This document shows positions 53,104 through 60,640 of a stretch of DNA of 64,000 nt, piece by piece (positions within the stretch are counted from its first letter, which is position 1; the number at the start of each line of letters is the position of its first letter). A model generated the notes under the pieces. That model saw nothing but the letters and a program-made list of their open reading frames with translations, did not search any database and had not been told where the DNA came from. A program made the translations under genes and the position numbers. This DNA is from Nelumbo lutea. Its lineage: Eukaryota; Streptophyta; Magnoliopsida; Proteales; Nelumbonaceae. The stretch spans positions 209,312,348 through 209,376,347 of the forward strand of contig JAKGHH010000001.1 in assembly GCA_022828595.1 (NCBI GenBank), in the 5' to 3' direction.

Positions 53104-55787
53104 TCATGGGTTACTGGGTCAAGTCAGTGGTCAAACTGTTTGACCATTGAACTGGTGGCCTTTTCTAGTTTTGTGAAAGTCTGAGTCTGATGACATTGCA
53201 AGAAACCTCCTTGTTACTGTATGTGTGACTCTCACTGCATATGACTTGCGTTAAGATTCACCATTCTCCTACCTCTTCAAAAAATCATTGTGCTCTATCC
53301 ACATATTTATAAAACAAAAAGAAAGAATATGGTTACTTTTTGTGGACATTTTTACTTGTGGTTCTACTTATGACTAAAATTAATATTTCCTTGTGTATAG
53401 TTAAATGACAATTTATGCTTTAACTCTCCTAACATAATGTACATGTATTAAATGATGCAGGGAAATTTAACCAAATGGTTTACCAGTACCCTATCCGGAT
53501 CCCTGAGAGGTTCTCTCTTGTTATCCGTTCTTTATTAACTCAAGAGGGCATTTGTTTCACATTGAAGCCAGATTTTAAATTTCTGGAGGTGAAGACGGTT
53601 TCTTTTCTTTGATAATTACTGCTTTATAGTCAATAACAAGAAATTTCCATTAGTTTATAGAAGATGTGCACAAAGAAGAGGATTAGGTATATGTATTATT
53701 AGTAACAAAAGTTGCTTGTTTAGATGAAGACAGTATGCTTAGAAGCATATTTGATCTTATGAAGTGAATGTGTGGTTTATGTGTTTCTGAATATTTTTTT
53801 GATAAGCATTCATTATGAAAAAGAGGGGAAGGAAGAAAAATCAGCCATAGGGAATGTTCCTTATCTCAAAAAGGTCCCCAAAAACATGAGCTAATGGGCA
53901 GCCAAATCCATAATACATATTTTTGGATTGTTAACCATAAAATTTTATTAATATATGAAAAAGAATGGATTAAAATACAAGTCTGCTAAGCAAGATGATT
54001 ACAAATTTACAATCCCTCGGGTGTTGAGGAAACACCGAGGCAGAAAAGTCAAAAGAAGCTTTCAAATTACAGTTATGTAATTCAAGTACATCCAAAAACT
54101 TGCTCCTAAATCTGAGCAACAAACTCAGGAATTACTCCCCAATACAAGGCTTTTCTGTTAACTCTCTGCCTGCCTAGTCTATCAAGTAAACCATTGATTG
54201 ATCTATGGTTCCATGTAAATGTTGCCCCCAATTCCCTAGCCATTTGTAATCTCACCGTGTGTCTAAAAATCCATGAACTCTTGCTGTTGTTTTTGGTCCA
54301 GCCCCGAGTTGTTCTTGACATTCTCTCACTGTATGGCTTAGTTGGTAGGACCTCTGACTTATTGTAGCAGAGACCAGGGATCAAATTCCACTGCCACCAG
54401 GGTTTTAGGGGGGGGGTTAAAGGGGTGGGGGATATGTAGCTAGGGGTGTCAACGGTATTTGAAAATCTGATTTCGAATTCGAGATTCGACATAATCGAAT
54501 CGAATTTGGATGATTCAAATATCTAATCGGTCGAATTCGGATATGACTGGATTCGATTCGATAAATATCCGAATTTGACCGATTATTTAATTCTTATATA
54601 TAATATATAAATATTTAAATGTTTTATATAATTTAAATACTTTATTTAAATAAAACATTTATTTTATATATTTATTAATTACCTAAAATAATTAATTAGT
54701 CAAATTCGAATTCAAATAGAATCGAATATTCAAATATTTAATCGGATTCGAATGCGAATATTAATTTTCTCTGTCCATCGGATATCGAATCGGATTCAAA
54801 TTCGGATATTGCCTGATTCGATTCCAATTTGATCTGTTTACACCCCTATGTGTAGCCCCATGAAGCAAAAAAATAAAAATAAAAAACTAGCAATACAGCC
54901 AACAATTCAGCCTTTGCAGAACAAGTCCATAATAAATATTCAACCAAACATTGATCAGACATCCAAGACCGACTGTTTCTTAATGGGTAAGATCAACAAA
55001 AACACTACGAATCAATTCATGGAAATAAAAATAAAATACAAAGCCAGACAGAAACCTGAGTGGACTACACTGAACACCTGAGTGCAATACCCGAAGAACC
55101 AAACCCATTAAATGACAAATCAAATGCAAATGATCACACAACCTGACATTTCAAGTGAGACATCTCCTGCAAATAAGATTATTAAAGCGAAGCCTACAAC
55201 CAAAATCAGTACATACTTCTCTTGCTGCAGCTGTAAATGCTCCTATGGATCAAGAAGAATATCTGCAAGCCACTTTTTGGTGTAATGGTAAAATCTCAGG
55301 CTGGCAAGCAAGAAAACACGAGTTTGAGTCTGAGAACGGCCACTTTGCACCTCAAAAAAGCCAAAAGTTAGGACTGTATCCAGTCTACCCCTCCCAAAAC
55401 CTCAGATAGCTAGGAGGCTAGGTCAGCATTGGGTAATAGTCTTATCTGCTTGCCATGAAGAGATTGTAAACTATAAAAAGTTTTAAACTATTAAGAATTT
55501 ATGCTTTATTAAGAGAATTACATTGTTGGGATGTCTTGTCAGAGAGATTGTTAACTTCATAACATGCCCACCTTTGCTATAAATTATTCTGTTCCTCCTG
55601 CATACATTCTAACATCAATAGATGATCTTTAATTTTCATCATTTAAAAGGAAAAATTCTTTTACCTAATCTTGTTCAGCGATGATGATGATTAGAACTGT
55701 TTTTAGTCATTTTAGGTTGCCTATCCATATGTGGCAAAGCGTCTTTTGACAGATCCTAATCCTGCACTACGTGAACGGCTCATACAG
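30755..55787 (+). CDS. ABC1K-family (ABC1/UbiB/ADCK) atypical protein kinase, partial gene, 10 exons seen
   Basis: Exons: 30755-31087, 31212-31418, 31522-31611, 32481-32627, 38981-39145, 39397-39537, 39717-39896, 50314-50509, 53461-53588, 55716-55787. All junctions are GT-AG and the frame is kept throughout, giving 553 codons. The N terminus is rich in Ser, Arg and Ala with few acidic residues, as in a chloroplast transit peptide. Family motifs follow in order: KAGQ (KxGQ), AAASLGQVYRA (Ala-rich loop), VAIK (lysine), LLEELDYTLEARN (ExD region), HGDPHPGN and DFGN. ABC1K proteins are plastid or mitochondrial kinase-like regulators of prenylquinone metabolism and stress responses. The wording is closest to what I recall of Arabidopsis ABC1K6, but that is memory, not a search. 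The C-terminal exons are missing from the window. Introns 4 and 7 are 6.4 and 10.4 kb of transposons. Confidence 0.92.
31212..31418 (+). CDS. ABC1K exon 2 (KxGQ motif)
   Basis: 69 codons, VRNTVLESRGA to LGPSFIKAGQ. The KAGQ at its end is the ABC1-specific KxGQ motif that lies over the nucleotide pocket in this kinase family. Confidence 0.92.
31522..31611 (+). CDS. ABC1K exon 3
   Basis: 30 codons, VLANRPDIIREDYMNEL to PFPNQ, the helix pair following the KxGQ motif. Confidence 0.92.
32481..32627 (+). CDS. ABC1K exon 4 (Ala-rich loop, VAIK)
   Basis: 49 codons. AAASLGQVYRA replaces the Gly-rich loop of ordinary kinases, and VAIK supplies the ATP-orienting lysine. The donor is AAG|GTTGAG, a weak but usable GT site; the next exon starts VQRPEIEP, as expected. 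Confidence 0.92.
33000..33121 (+). mobile_element. Probable SINE copy
   Basis: GAGACCTGGTATCAAGCC, then a G-rich run and TGTAGCTC ending in an A-run at 33113-33121, parallels the SINE at 54310-54887. The A box is poorly kept. It lies in ABC1K intron 4. Confidence 0.4.
33300..33545 (+). mobile_element. RTE-type LINE 3' end remnant
   Basis: The decayed wording GSKRARAGQRGH and the terminal sequence ATGGAGCAAAATGG, ATCATATAGCTGATTCCATATAG is the conserved end of plant RTE-clade LINEs. It is severely 5'-truncated and in ABC1K intron 4. Confidence 0.6.
33596..34829 (+). mobile_element. L1-type LINE RNase H remnant, split by the hAT MITE
   Basis: The domain starts LNFDGSCVGNQGLSGIDG, runs to SEFLATVYG at 33761, and resumes at 34494 with VEKAKQLGIERLIIEGDF, then WNLRNDYRKFKWLSKEM and the C-terminal LVDGLAKHGVQ before the stop at about 34741. 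Both halves align directly with the intact copy at 3624-4124. Confidence 0.8.
33762..34485. mobile_element. hAT-type non-autonomous element, 724 bp
   Basis: The inverted ends TAGAGGTGTAAATCAG and TAGAGGTGTAAAGCAG differ at one position. The flanks TTTATGGG (33754-33761) and TTTCTGGG (34486-34493) are an 8-bp duplication with one change. Both subterminal arms are very GC-rich (GGCCCGGCATGG repeats) and surround a core of almost pure A+T that can fold back. No coding is present. Confidence 0.88.
34825..35255. repeat. Complex internal repeat cluster
   Basis: The block GGATCAACC(T/C)GTTACAATATTAAATA with TAAAATTGACC recurs about three times, and GGCTAGGTGGAAAACGGAA twice. It is probably a tandemly expanded transposon end; no family was recognised. 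Confidence 0.7.
36285..36605 (-). mobile_element. LTR-like insertion in the gag remnant
   Basis: In minus-strand reading it runs from TGTTGAAGATTAG to TTCAGCA, with CTTTGTACTCC, TCTAATAATAAA and a CT-rich end. This layout is shared with 63291-63596. A matching 5-bp duplication was not found. Confidence 0.4.
36657..36838 (-). mobile_element. LINE 3' tail
   Basis: A T-run at 36657-36669 followed by GATCAATAACAAAAGATTTC is the poly(A) end of a short minus-strand LINE copy inserted in the gag remnant. Confidence 0.5.
37631..38437. mobile_element. hAT-like non-autonomous element, 807 bp, perfect duplication
   Basis: The 8-bp CTTAGACC is exactly repeated at 37623-37630 and 38438-38445. The ends TAGTGTTTTAAA and the inverted CAGTGATCTAAA are short imperfect repeats. 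The arms are rich in AAGGCGCAA and GCCTAGG words that mirror each other. No coding was found. The duplication could also be read as 9 bp (CTTAGACCT), which would suit a MULE. Confidence 0.8.
38446..38654. other. Purine-rich LTR-leader-like sequence
   Basis: A GAAAAG-rich block, then GCTATTTATAC and AATAAACC, resembles the LTR-like sequences at 36285 and 63291. It is probably the remnant 5' LTR of the broken Copia at 35648-37111. Confidence 0.35.
38655..38782 (+). mobile_element. RTE-type LINE 3' end remnant
   Basis: It encodes RTKWQNRIHVADPI and ends TAAGGCTTGGTAGATGATGATGATTG, the typical terminus and short tail of plant RTE LINEs. It sits about 200 bp before ABC1K exon 5. Confidence 0.65.
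38981..39145 (+). CDS. ABC1K exon 5
   Basis: 55 codons, VQRPEIEPIIYRDLFL to LLEELDYTL, carrying the Glu and Asp of the ABC1 ExD region. It is separated from exon 4 by 6353 bp of nested repeats. Confidence 0.92.
39397..39537 (+). CDS. ABC1K exon 6
   Basis: 47 codons, EARNIEDFIENFKDD to MEWIDGIRCTNPQ. The VMEWIDG block is the kinase hinge-equivalent region of ABC1 proteins. Confidence 0.92.
39717..39896 (+). CDS. ABC1K exon 7 (catalytic loop and DFG)
   Basis: 60 codons containing FHGDPHPGN (catalytic loop) and YVDFGNVA (metal-binding DFG). Both key Asp residues are intact, so nothing here suggests a dead gene. Confidence 0.93.
40228..40802 (-). mobile_element. 5'-truncated L1-type LINE
   Basis: An A/T-rich end at 40228-40260 is the tail. 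On the minus strand the zinc-binding RT tail reads LTRDNLLKRGM near 40800, and 40414-40752 reads VIWNTVPAAFFWMILQERNN and VYSKMVGKLYSWVVDLVL, with one frameshift. It abuts a plus-strand L1 at about 40805. Confidence 0.7.
41271..41518 (+). repeat. 5' LTR of the plus-strand Copia
   Basis: 248 bp, TGTTAGAGCTAGCCG to GAGATAACA. It contains a G8-9 run at about 41371 whose length differs between the LTRs. Confidence 0.95.
41519..41530 (+). promoter_or_regulatory. Primer-binding site of the plus-strand Copia
   Basis: TGGTATCAGAGC, directly after the 5' LTR and complementary to initiator-Met tRNA. Confidence 0.95.
42372..43240 (+). CDS. Copia gag with zinc knuckle
   Basis: The UBN2-type gag runs open to 43037, beginning best at MAAMGGGSSDQKPSV (42372). 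Marker blocks are IKLNGENCVPWAKSVEVFL, TKDIWEHAKKLYSGQD and LRNELNVYHPL. After a stop and a Gly/Arg-rich stretch, the knuckle CTHCGRGGHLVNFC (43195-43236) keeps all four ligands. Gag builds the particle carrying element RNA. It is the least damaged coding part of this element, but the knuckle is out of frame with the main open stretch. Confidence 0.85.
43476..44760 (+). pseudogene. Copia protease and integrase, broken
   Basis: The protease core IIDSGASDHMTGTP is intact, but the codon just before it, usually Trp, is a stop. The GAG-pre-integrase block WHCRLGHPSLKAL with CESCQYGKHH follows near 43855. The integrase core begins VHSDVWAPIK, stops at about 44058, and resumes with FKYFVTFIDDCS, LRSDNGRKYF and STPQQNGVTE, with two more stops near 44171 and 44357. 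The C-terminal part with CVFLGYSQTQKGYKCYNP is open (44374-44754). Confidence 0.88.
45048..46597 (+). pseudogene. Copia reverse transcriptase and RNase H
   Basis: RT begins LPKNVQEALSSLGWRQAMEE, passes HVVGCKWVYTVKY and a stop near 45369, continues FQLDIKNAFLYGDLMEEVYM and YGLKQSPRAWF to the YVDD catalytic motif at 45642-45653, then shifts frame at about 45670. RNase H (45866-46597) is open for 243 codons with VVGYTDANWAGSVSDRRS, SSAKAEYRAM and LYCDNQAALHISSNP and ends at the natural stop before the polypurine tract. Confidence 0.9.
46605..46850 (+). repeat. 3' LTR of the plus-strand Copia
   Basis: 246 bp, preceded by the polypurine tract GCTTGAGGGGGAG (46592-46604) and followed by the TTTGG duplication. 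Confidence 0.95.
47263..47490 (-). mobile_element. LINE 3' end remnant
   Basis: GAAGATAAATAAAAAATTTTATTAAAA at its left edge is the inverted LINE tail. On the minus strand a short ESFLVWAAYLNSI-like piece of the ORF2 C terminus is seen. It abuts the tail of the plus-strand L1 at 47262. Confidence 0.5.
47880..48850 (-). mobile_element. L1-type LINE, zinc-binding RT tail and RNase H
   Basis: On the minus strand 48850-48611 reads LGKGWISPHVCILYLQDGE and HLLLHCVETKRLWHYFLNL (zinc-binding tail). Below it an RNase H domain passes through LGNPETTGIGG, LSIGGDTADTINWMG and a C-terminal ELNYIAEELAKLGVTKG-like end near 47960. Stops and shifts are frequent. It meets a plus-strand L1 at about 48810-48850. 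Confidence 0.65.
48813..49509 (+). mobile_element. L1-type LINE with internal deletion
   Basis: The zinc-binding tail (VIWNSNTPLKLNFLLWAAVL, CLCGQDVETVDRLCIHF) ends at ECIWKA near 49165. Without a gap it joins the second half of the RNase H domain (EGDSQLVIHWTKQL, ANGVADALAKQGVDRPS, stop 49385-49387). The first half of RNase H is deleted. An ATAA repeat tail occupies 49469-49508. Confidence 0.75.
49740..50055. repeat. Unclassified repeat with CGGCCGATA-like words
   Basis: The interior is rich in TATCGGCCTG, TATCGGCTGATAC and ATCAGCCGACAC, partly inverted against each other, ending ATATTTTAAACCTTGG. I know the style from plant genomes but cannot name the family. It lies in ABC1K intron 7. Confidence 0.45.
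50314..50509 (+). CDS. ABC1K exon 8
   Basis: 196 bases, QNKQILIDAVVHAVNED to GLSDFNFRSVT, ending one base into the next codon. It lies 10,417 bp after exon 7, beyond a complete Copia element and several LINE pieces. Confidence 0.92.
51000..52260 (-). mobile_element. L1-type LINE reverse transcriptase remnant
   Basis: On the minus strand a decayed RT is seen. RT middle-region wording (DGSPTIFFLV, YDHVNE) lies at 51830-51580. The post-catalytic part LQINMRKSVLIEVGT and GMVGYLPFSYLGWLIEADSR lies at 51350-51150. A C17 run at 51332-51348 interrupts it. It lies in ABC1K intron 8. Confidence 0.65.
52270..53063. other. No gene recognised (ABC1K intron 8)
   Basis: Holds a short direct repeat (GCAGTGAGCAGAG at 52345 and 52384) and a poly(A) run at 52650-52675, probably a small retroposon tail. 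Nothing coding. Confidence 0.45.
53064..53099. repeat. TA microsatellite
   Basis: About 18 TA units in ABC1K intron 8. Confidence 0.95.
53461..53588 (+). CDS. ABC1K exon 9
   Basis: 128 bases completing the codon from exon 8 and encoding KFNQMVYQYPIRIPERF to LKPDFKFLE. Phase 0 is restored at the end. Confidence 0.92.
53934..54325 (-). mobile_element. L1-type LINE RNase H C-terminal remnant
   Basis: The minus strand reads RELGATFTWNHRSINGLLD and RQRVNRKALYWGVIPEF near 54230-54110, the end of RNase H, followed by a 3' UTR and a TTTTATTAAT-type tail near 53938. The upstream part is missing. Confidence 0.65.
54310..54887 (+). mobile_element. tRNA-derived SINE, split by the hAT MITE at 54441-54848
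   Basis: A Pol III A box TGGCTTAGTTGG (54334-54345) and a B box GATCAAATTC (54379-54388) are 33 bases apart, followed by a G-rich body and, beyond the MITE, GTAGCCCCATGAAGC and an A-rich tail to 54887. The duplicated TATGTAGC marks the break. Confidence 0.65.
54441..54848. mobile_element. hAT-type MITE, 408 bp
   Basis: TAGGGGTGTCAACGG at one end and CACCCCTA at the other; flanks TATGTAGC (54433-54440) and TGTGTAGC (54849-54856) are an 8-bp duplication with one change. The interior is built of short TTCGAATTCGA and ATCGAATCGGATT words repeated in both orientations. No coding. Confidence 0.88.
55240..55445 (+). mobile_element. tRNA-derived SINE, Au-like
   Basis: An A-box-like TGGTGTAATGG (55268-55278) and a B-box-like GTTTGAGTC (55322-55330) precede GAACGGCCACTTTGCA and GGACTGTATCCAGTC, the order seen in plant Au SINEs. 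It is the fuller relative of 4762-4890. Confidence 0.6.
55716..55787 (+). CDS. ABC1K exon 10
   Basis: 24 codons, VAYPYVAKRLLTDPNP to RLIQ, ending CAG|GTCAGT. No later exon could be found up to 64000. Confidence 0.9.
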
Positions 55788-56215
55788 GTCAGTTCTACTC
55801 CAGAAATTGTATGCTACTCATACTGAGCCTATTTTTCATATCTTTTTAGTAGTGAAAATTAGTTATTTAGACTCAGTTTAGAAAGAGTATAAATGCAAAT
55901 ACATACAAAATAATATAAAACATAAGGTTTTGCACTCTATATATTTGCATTTGTACTCATTCCAAACTGAGCCTTAGGTTTTGTATAATGTTTGACAATG
56001 AAGAGAAATTTTATGGTCCATAAGTGGTTAGGGTACAAGGAGGGAATGAAATGATTGTCCTCATTCATATTGTGCCTAGCCTGTAGGACTTTAGGGCCAG
56101 ATTGGACCTAGATACTTGTCTAGATTTTTTGGGCCGGGTTGGACTTTAGCTAAAGGACAAGCCCTGTTGGGCCCATTTCTGGCACTACCTGGATTAATCT
56201 CATTTTTTTATAGTT
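55788..56215. other. No gene recognised (after ABC1K exon 10)
   Basis: Intron-like AT-rich DNA. I looked for the next ABC1K exon, which should begin with a Val-Leu-Phe-Lys-Asp type block, and did not find it. Confidence 0.5.
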
Positions 56216-56219
56216 TTTT

Positions 56220-56720
56220 GATCAGCAGCACAGAAAATCAAACTTTCATTAATATTTTAAAAGAAAAGGACTGCAACAAGAAGTTGTGAGAGACTAGCAA
56301 ACCCATTACAAAACCAACCACCCAATACTGTATTGTAATTGTGCTAGCCCAGTACATATGTTGTCTTTGAACCCCTTGCTTAGTTAAATCATCTGCCAAG
56401 CTGTTAGCTGGTTCTCTAACCCATTTGAATTGCCTAAATTCATTTCTAAGCTGCCAAACTACCCCCTCACCTTTTCCAACCATCCCACTACAATACTACT
56501 ATCTTCGAATCACCTTCAATGATCAAGCTACCAATTCCCATCTCTTTAGCTTTCTCAACCCCAAAATCTGCTGCTAGAAGTTTGCTCTTACCATATCACC
56601 TTGCACAATTGGGCCCGCATACAAGGCACAAGTAATACCACCCTCATCTCTAATCATCCCTCCAATTCCTGAGGGGCCTGGATTGCCCAAACTACTGCCA
56701 TCAAAATTCAGTTTTATCTT
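56220..56720 (-). mobile_element. L1-type LINE RNase H remnant
   Basis: The minus strand reads LNFDGSSLGNPGPSGIGG at about 56715-56660, then a decayed middle, WQLRNEFRQFKWV with a direct jump to REPANSLADDLTKQGVQRQ (about nine residues deleted), and a stop, followed by a 3' UTR to 56222. It is very close to the copy at 3624-4124. Confidence 0.8.
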
Positions 56721-56729
56721 TTTTTTTTT

Positions 56730-57205
56730 TGTATATTTGGATTAGACTCGTAATGTATGCATACATATTGGCATACATATGAAGCTTATATGAAAGACTA
56801 TAGGATAGAATGTTCATTAAGTAGTACATATTTAAACATTTTTCTATCTATTTATGTACTAGATATGCATGTATAGGCCACATGGACACACTTGATACTT
56901 ATGTAATGTTCATGGCATATACATGACTTAATACAGGTACATCCCTCTAGATACAAATTTATGAGTTATCACAAGACATGTACACATCACATGAATACAC
57001 AAATGATATAGCTAAGCATGCATATATAACATATTTCCTTGCATAAGCATTTATTGCACTATCAAATTGAAAATTAAGCAAAACCAAGGATTAATTTGGT
57101 GGCTAAGGGAAACTAATCTAAGTTTTAGGCTTTGACTTTGCAGTAGTACTCTTTATAAAATAATCACTTATTAGCCAAGCCTTAAGGGCCAATTTTCTGG
57201 CCTGA
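56730..57205. other. No gene recognised
   Basis: AT-rich stretch with many ACATA, GCATAC and TATGCATG words. No coding or transposon border seen. Confidence 0.5.
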
Positions 57206-57209
57206 TGAA

Positions 57210-60010
57210 ATGCAGAGTTGGGCCAGTGGGATGGAGAATGATTTAATTCAAGAGGACATTCAAGGTTGGCCTGAGAGATTGTTGGGTAAAGGAAAGTATG
57301 GGCTACATTACAGGGCCAAGTATGGGAGTAAATCCCTTAGATCCAATATATGCTCCATGGCCATCTATAAGAAATATAGAAGAGTGCTTGAGGAAGGTTT
57401 TATGCAAGATAGATTTGAAATGAGTCACAAAACAATTGGGTATCTCTTCTTGGGACTCAAAAACTGAATCATCTACTTCAAGTTTAGACACTAGATTTTT
57501 CCTCCTCCTTCCATTAGCCAATTAATGAAAAAATTTGGTGTTTTTGTCACCTTTCTTGATCCATTTATATATCTAAATTTTTGCCTCCAAGAGACTTCCT
57601 CTCGCAAGAGGACCTCTTCTAAACCCCCCTTTAACTTCCATCTCAACTCCCTTTCCTGTAGATTCATTGTTCTTTGGGACTCCTTCATATACAATTCCCC
57701 TATCCGAGCCATCAGAGAAGATTTCACTTCTTCTATTCTCCCAATATTTCATTCTTTTAATTTTGCTCTAAGGCTTTTTAATTTTTTGTGAAACTTCACA
57801 CTTTTCCACTTCACCCCACTTATTTCTACCCTCCACTAATCCTCTATGTTCAGAAAATCCGGGTGTGTTAACCACATGTTTTCAAATCTAAACTGTCGGG
57901 GTCCACACTTAAAGGTTTCCTGTCCTAGCTTAACGGGACAATGATCTGAAGTGACTCTAGGCAAAGCTCTGGAAATGAAATCTCTCCAATGACTTTCCCA
58001 ACTTTCATTAAAGAGGAATCTATCTAACTTTGAGAAGGTTGGGGTTTCCTGGAAATTGGACCAAGTGTACTAAGCTTGCAAGAGAGAGAGAGAGAGAGAG
58101 AGTTCCTCTAATGCACAACTATTAATGAAATCATTGAACTTCCTTATACTAGTTGTGATGGTTTGTTGGAGATTGTTTGATTCATTGGTAAATTGAATTA
58201 CATTGAAGTCCCCCCCTAAACACCAAGGACCATCCCACAATCCTTGAATCCCAACATGTTTTCTCAGAAATCATTCCTCTCTATAATTGCTTGGTCCATA
58301 CACATTCGTTAACACCCATGTGAAGCCATCATCCACCCCTCTAAACTTTAGGGACATTGTGAGGTTTCCTATTTATTCCTCCACCACCTCCACTACTTCT
58401 CTCCAAAAAGTGACAATACCCCCCGAGGCCCCCCCAAGAAGGTGTAGAGACCTAATTAATTCCTCTAGATTTCCAAACACTTCTAGCCCATCTTCTACCA
58501 AGCTCCGCTAGTTTAATCTCTTGCAATATAACAATATCCGACTTTTCCCTTCTAAGGAGATCCTTAACTAATCTTCTCTTCCTTGCACTACCTAAACCTC
58601 TCACATTCCAACTGATGATTTTCATAGGAACATGGAATTTGGAACTCGCCTCAAGTTATAGGCCCTTAGGAATCTTCCTTCTCTTCCCCCTTCCACTAAA
58701 TTCTAAGTCTCCCTCTTTGCCAGAAATCAATGTCGCCACCTCTGATCTTTTCTTCTTCCTTCGGCTTTGTATTAAACCAGAATTAATTGAGTTCACTCTT
58801 GAGAATTTTGAGATCTCCACATTTCTTGGGCTTTCTTCTAAAGATTCTTCGACATTCTGATACTCCCCAAGGAGAGCACAAATTTGTCCCCAAATTCTCT
58901 CTAATTCCTCCTCATTTTCCCAAGAGCCAGATATCGCAACCTTCAACCAGCTTCTCTGCTACCCCTTCCAGTAGATTGTGAGTCTCTATATTTCCCTCCA
59001 ACAGTTCCTCTTTTCTGCTTAAACTCCTCAAAATACATGCATATTTGATCCCAAATATTCTCCAACTCTTGATTCTTTCTTTTCCTCGTATCCTCCTCCC
59101 ATCTTTTACCCCCGCTATCTTCCCTCAATACCCTCTGATAGAATTCAGGTCTGCCTTAGAGTTCGGCCTGACTGAGTTCAGTTATGTAGAAGAAGAAAAG
59201 GTGATAGAGAGAGAGAGAGATAGAAAGAGAGAAGAGAGAATACTGGTTCGAACTGAAAGAGTCAACTTGACTTCTCCCAGTCGGCCAATAAGTATTTATA
59301 TTATTATTAAAACATAACTGAAAAGACCTATGTGCCCTTACTTAAGTTAAGAGCCCCTTATTAAAACATAACTGAAAAGACCTTGATTAAAACATTAATC
59401 AAGGTATAAAGACAGAAATGCCCCTACGCTAACACCCTCCTTTCCAGGGCCACTCCTTCTGATTGAGGTGCTAGAGTACCTGTGCCAGACACAAGACCCA
59501 CATCAGTACCATAAACCGAAAGACAGACATACCTGAGTTTGTTGGAGGAACAGACAGTAATGCTGGAGGACTAGAGGGGGGGAGCGGGTCAGAGGCCAAA
59601 CCTTCCTTGTTAACCAACTTTGGGGTAGTAATAAGAGGCTCGACCAAATCCAAGTTAGCCTTATCATCCAAATCCACCTTTGAGTGTTGTCTCCTCTCTG
59701 ATGATTTTGTGTTCAGTGACCGAGAGAGTTCCTGTCCCTCTAGGCCTCTATCCGTTTTTAACTGCTCTAATGGACCAGGAACACTTGTTGGATTAGCTGT
59801 ACCCTGACTCTCTTGTGTGAAATCTACTAATTGCCTGGCTTTCTTAGGTGGAGTTGGGTTCTGAGAGGGATTCTGGATGACTTCTGTCAACTTGTCTTCA
59901 AAGAAGAGTTGTTTGGTGTGGAGACTTTCAACGTCGAGAAGACTCTTAGATTGTCGCTGTTCCGCACTACCAAGGCTTGAAGAGTCGTCGATTTTAATCC
60001 TTGCAACACA
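57210..60010 (-). mobile_element. L1-type LINE 5' half (ORF1, endonuclease, RT start), split by a solo LTR
   Basis: ORF2 starts at the minus-strand ATG 58625-58623 with MKIISWNVRGLGS, the apurinic-type endonuclease. It runs through SDIVILQEIKLAEL and HLLGGASGGI and WVLTNVYGPSNY to about 57800, with a stop near 58376 and a GA microsatellite at 58082-58101. It then continues into the pre-RT region (SSLMARIGELYMKESQRTM) down to 57210. Upstream, minus-strand ORF1 lies at 59980-59435 and continues at 59130-58656 (ELENIWDQICMYFEEF, ELERIWGQICALLGEYQNVE). The 3' half of the element is missing. Confidence 0.8.
59136..59434. mobile_element. Solo LTR, 299 bp, duplication CCCTC
   Basis: TGATAGAATTC to CGCTAACA, with TG..CA ends, flanked by CCCTC at 59131-59135 and 59435-59439. 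Removing it rejoins the minus-strand L1 ORF1 frame. It contains a GAGA stretch and a TATTTATATTATTATT box at about 59293. Confidence 0.8.
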
Positions 60011-60640
60011 ACTTTTGTTCAAATTTAGTTGCAAGTTTGAGGTCTGGTCAAACAATTTCACCACCAACTATAGATTCTTCATATTCCTAGCATCATCACC
60101 TTCACACAATATTATAATATCATCTACAAACATAAGATGGGTGATTGGAACATTTTTTTCCTCTACAAGCTGGACTGCTGGAAAAAATCCTTCACTCCAT
60201 TGAGCAGAATGAATGATGACAAGATTGTAAACATCCATCTGTCCACTTACACAATTTGTCCCCAAATCTACAATTTTTCATCACCTCTATTAGGAATGAC
60301 CAATCTACAAAATCATAGGCCATTCTCTATATCAAGCTTACACACAAAACCTTTATGCCTAGATCTTGTCAACTCCCCCAAACATTGGTTGGCAATTAGA
60401 ATTTGGTTAGTAATTTGCTTCCCTTGGATAAATGCCCCTTCAAATTGACTAATGATGGAAGGAAGAAAAGTCAAAATTTTCAATAATTTGTAAATGCTGG
60501 TCACCAAGCTAATAGGTCTGAATTCTTTAGAGTGTGTGGCTTCCAACTTCTTCAGAATTAATGCTAGAAAGGTAGCATTAACGCTAGGGCTAATAAAATG
60601 TCTTTCAGCTAACTCAAGAAGTTCCAGTTGGAAAGAGGAT
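59990..60640 (-). mobile_element. L1-type LINE reverse transcriptase remnant
   Basis: The minus strand reads HSKEFRPISLVTSIYKLL, GAFIQGKQITNQILIANQ, KGFVCKLDIENG and the catalytic FVDD (60119-60130) in ITHLMFVDDIIILCEG, then LQLNLNKS at about 60010. These are the RT palm blocks of plant L1, with a deletion between DIENG and the FVDD part. It then runs without a border into ORF1-like sequence of the next LINE. Confidence 0.8.
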
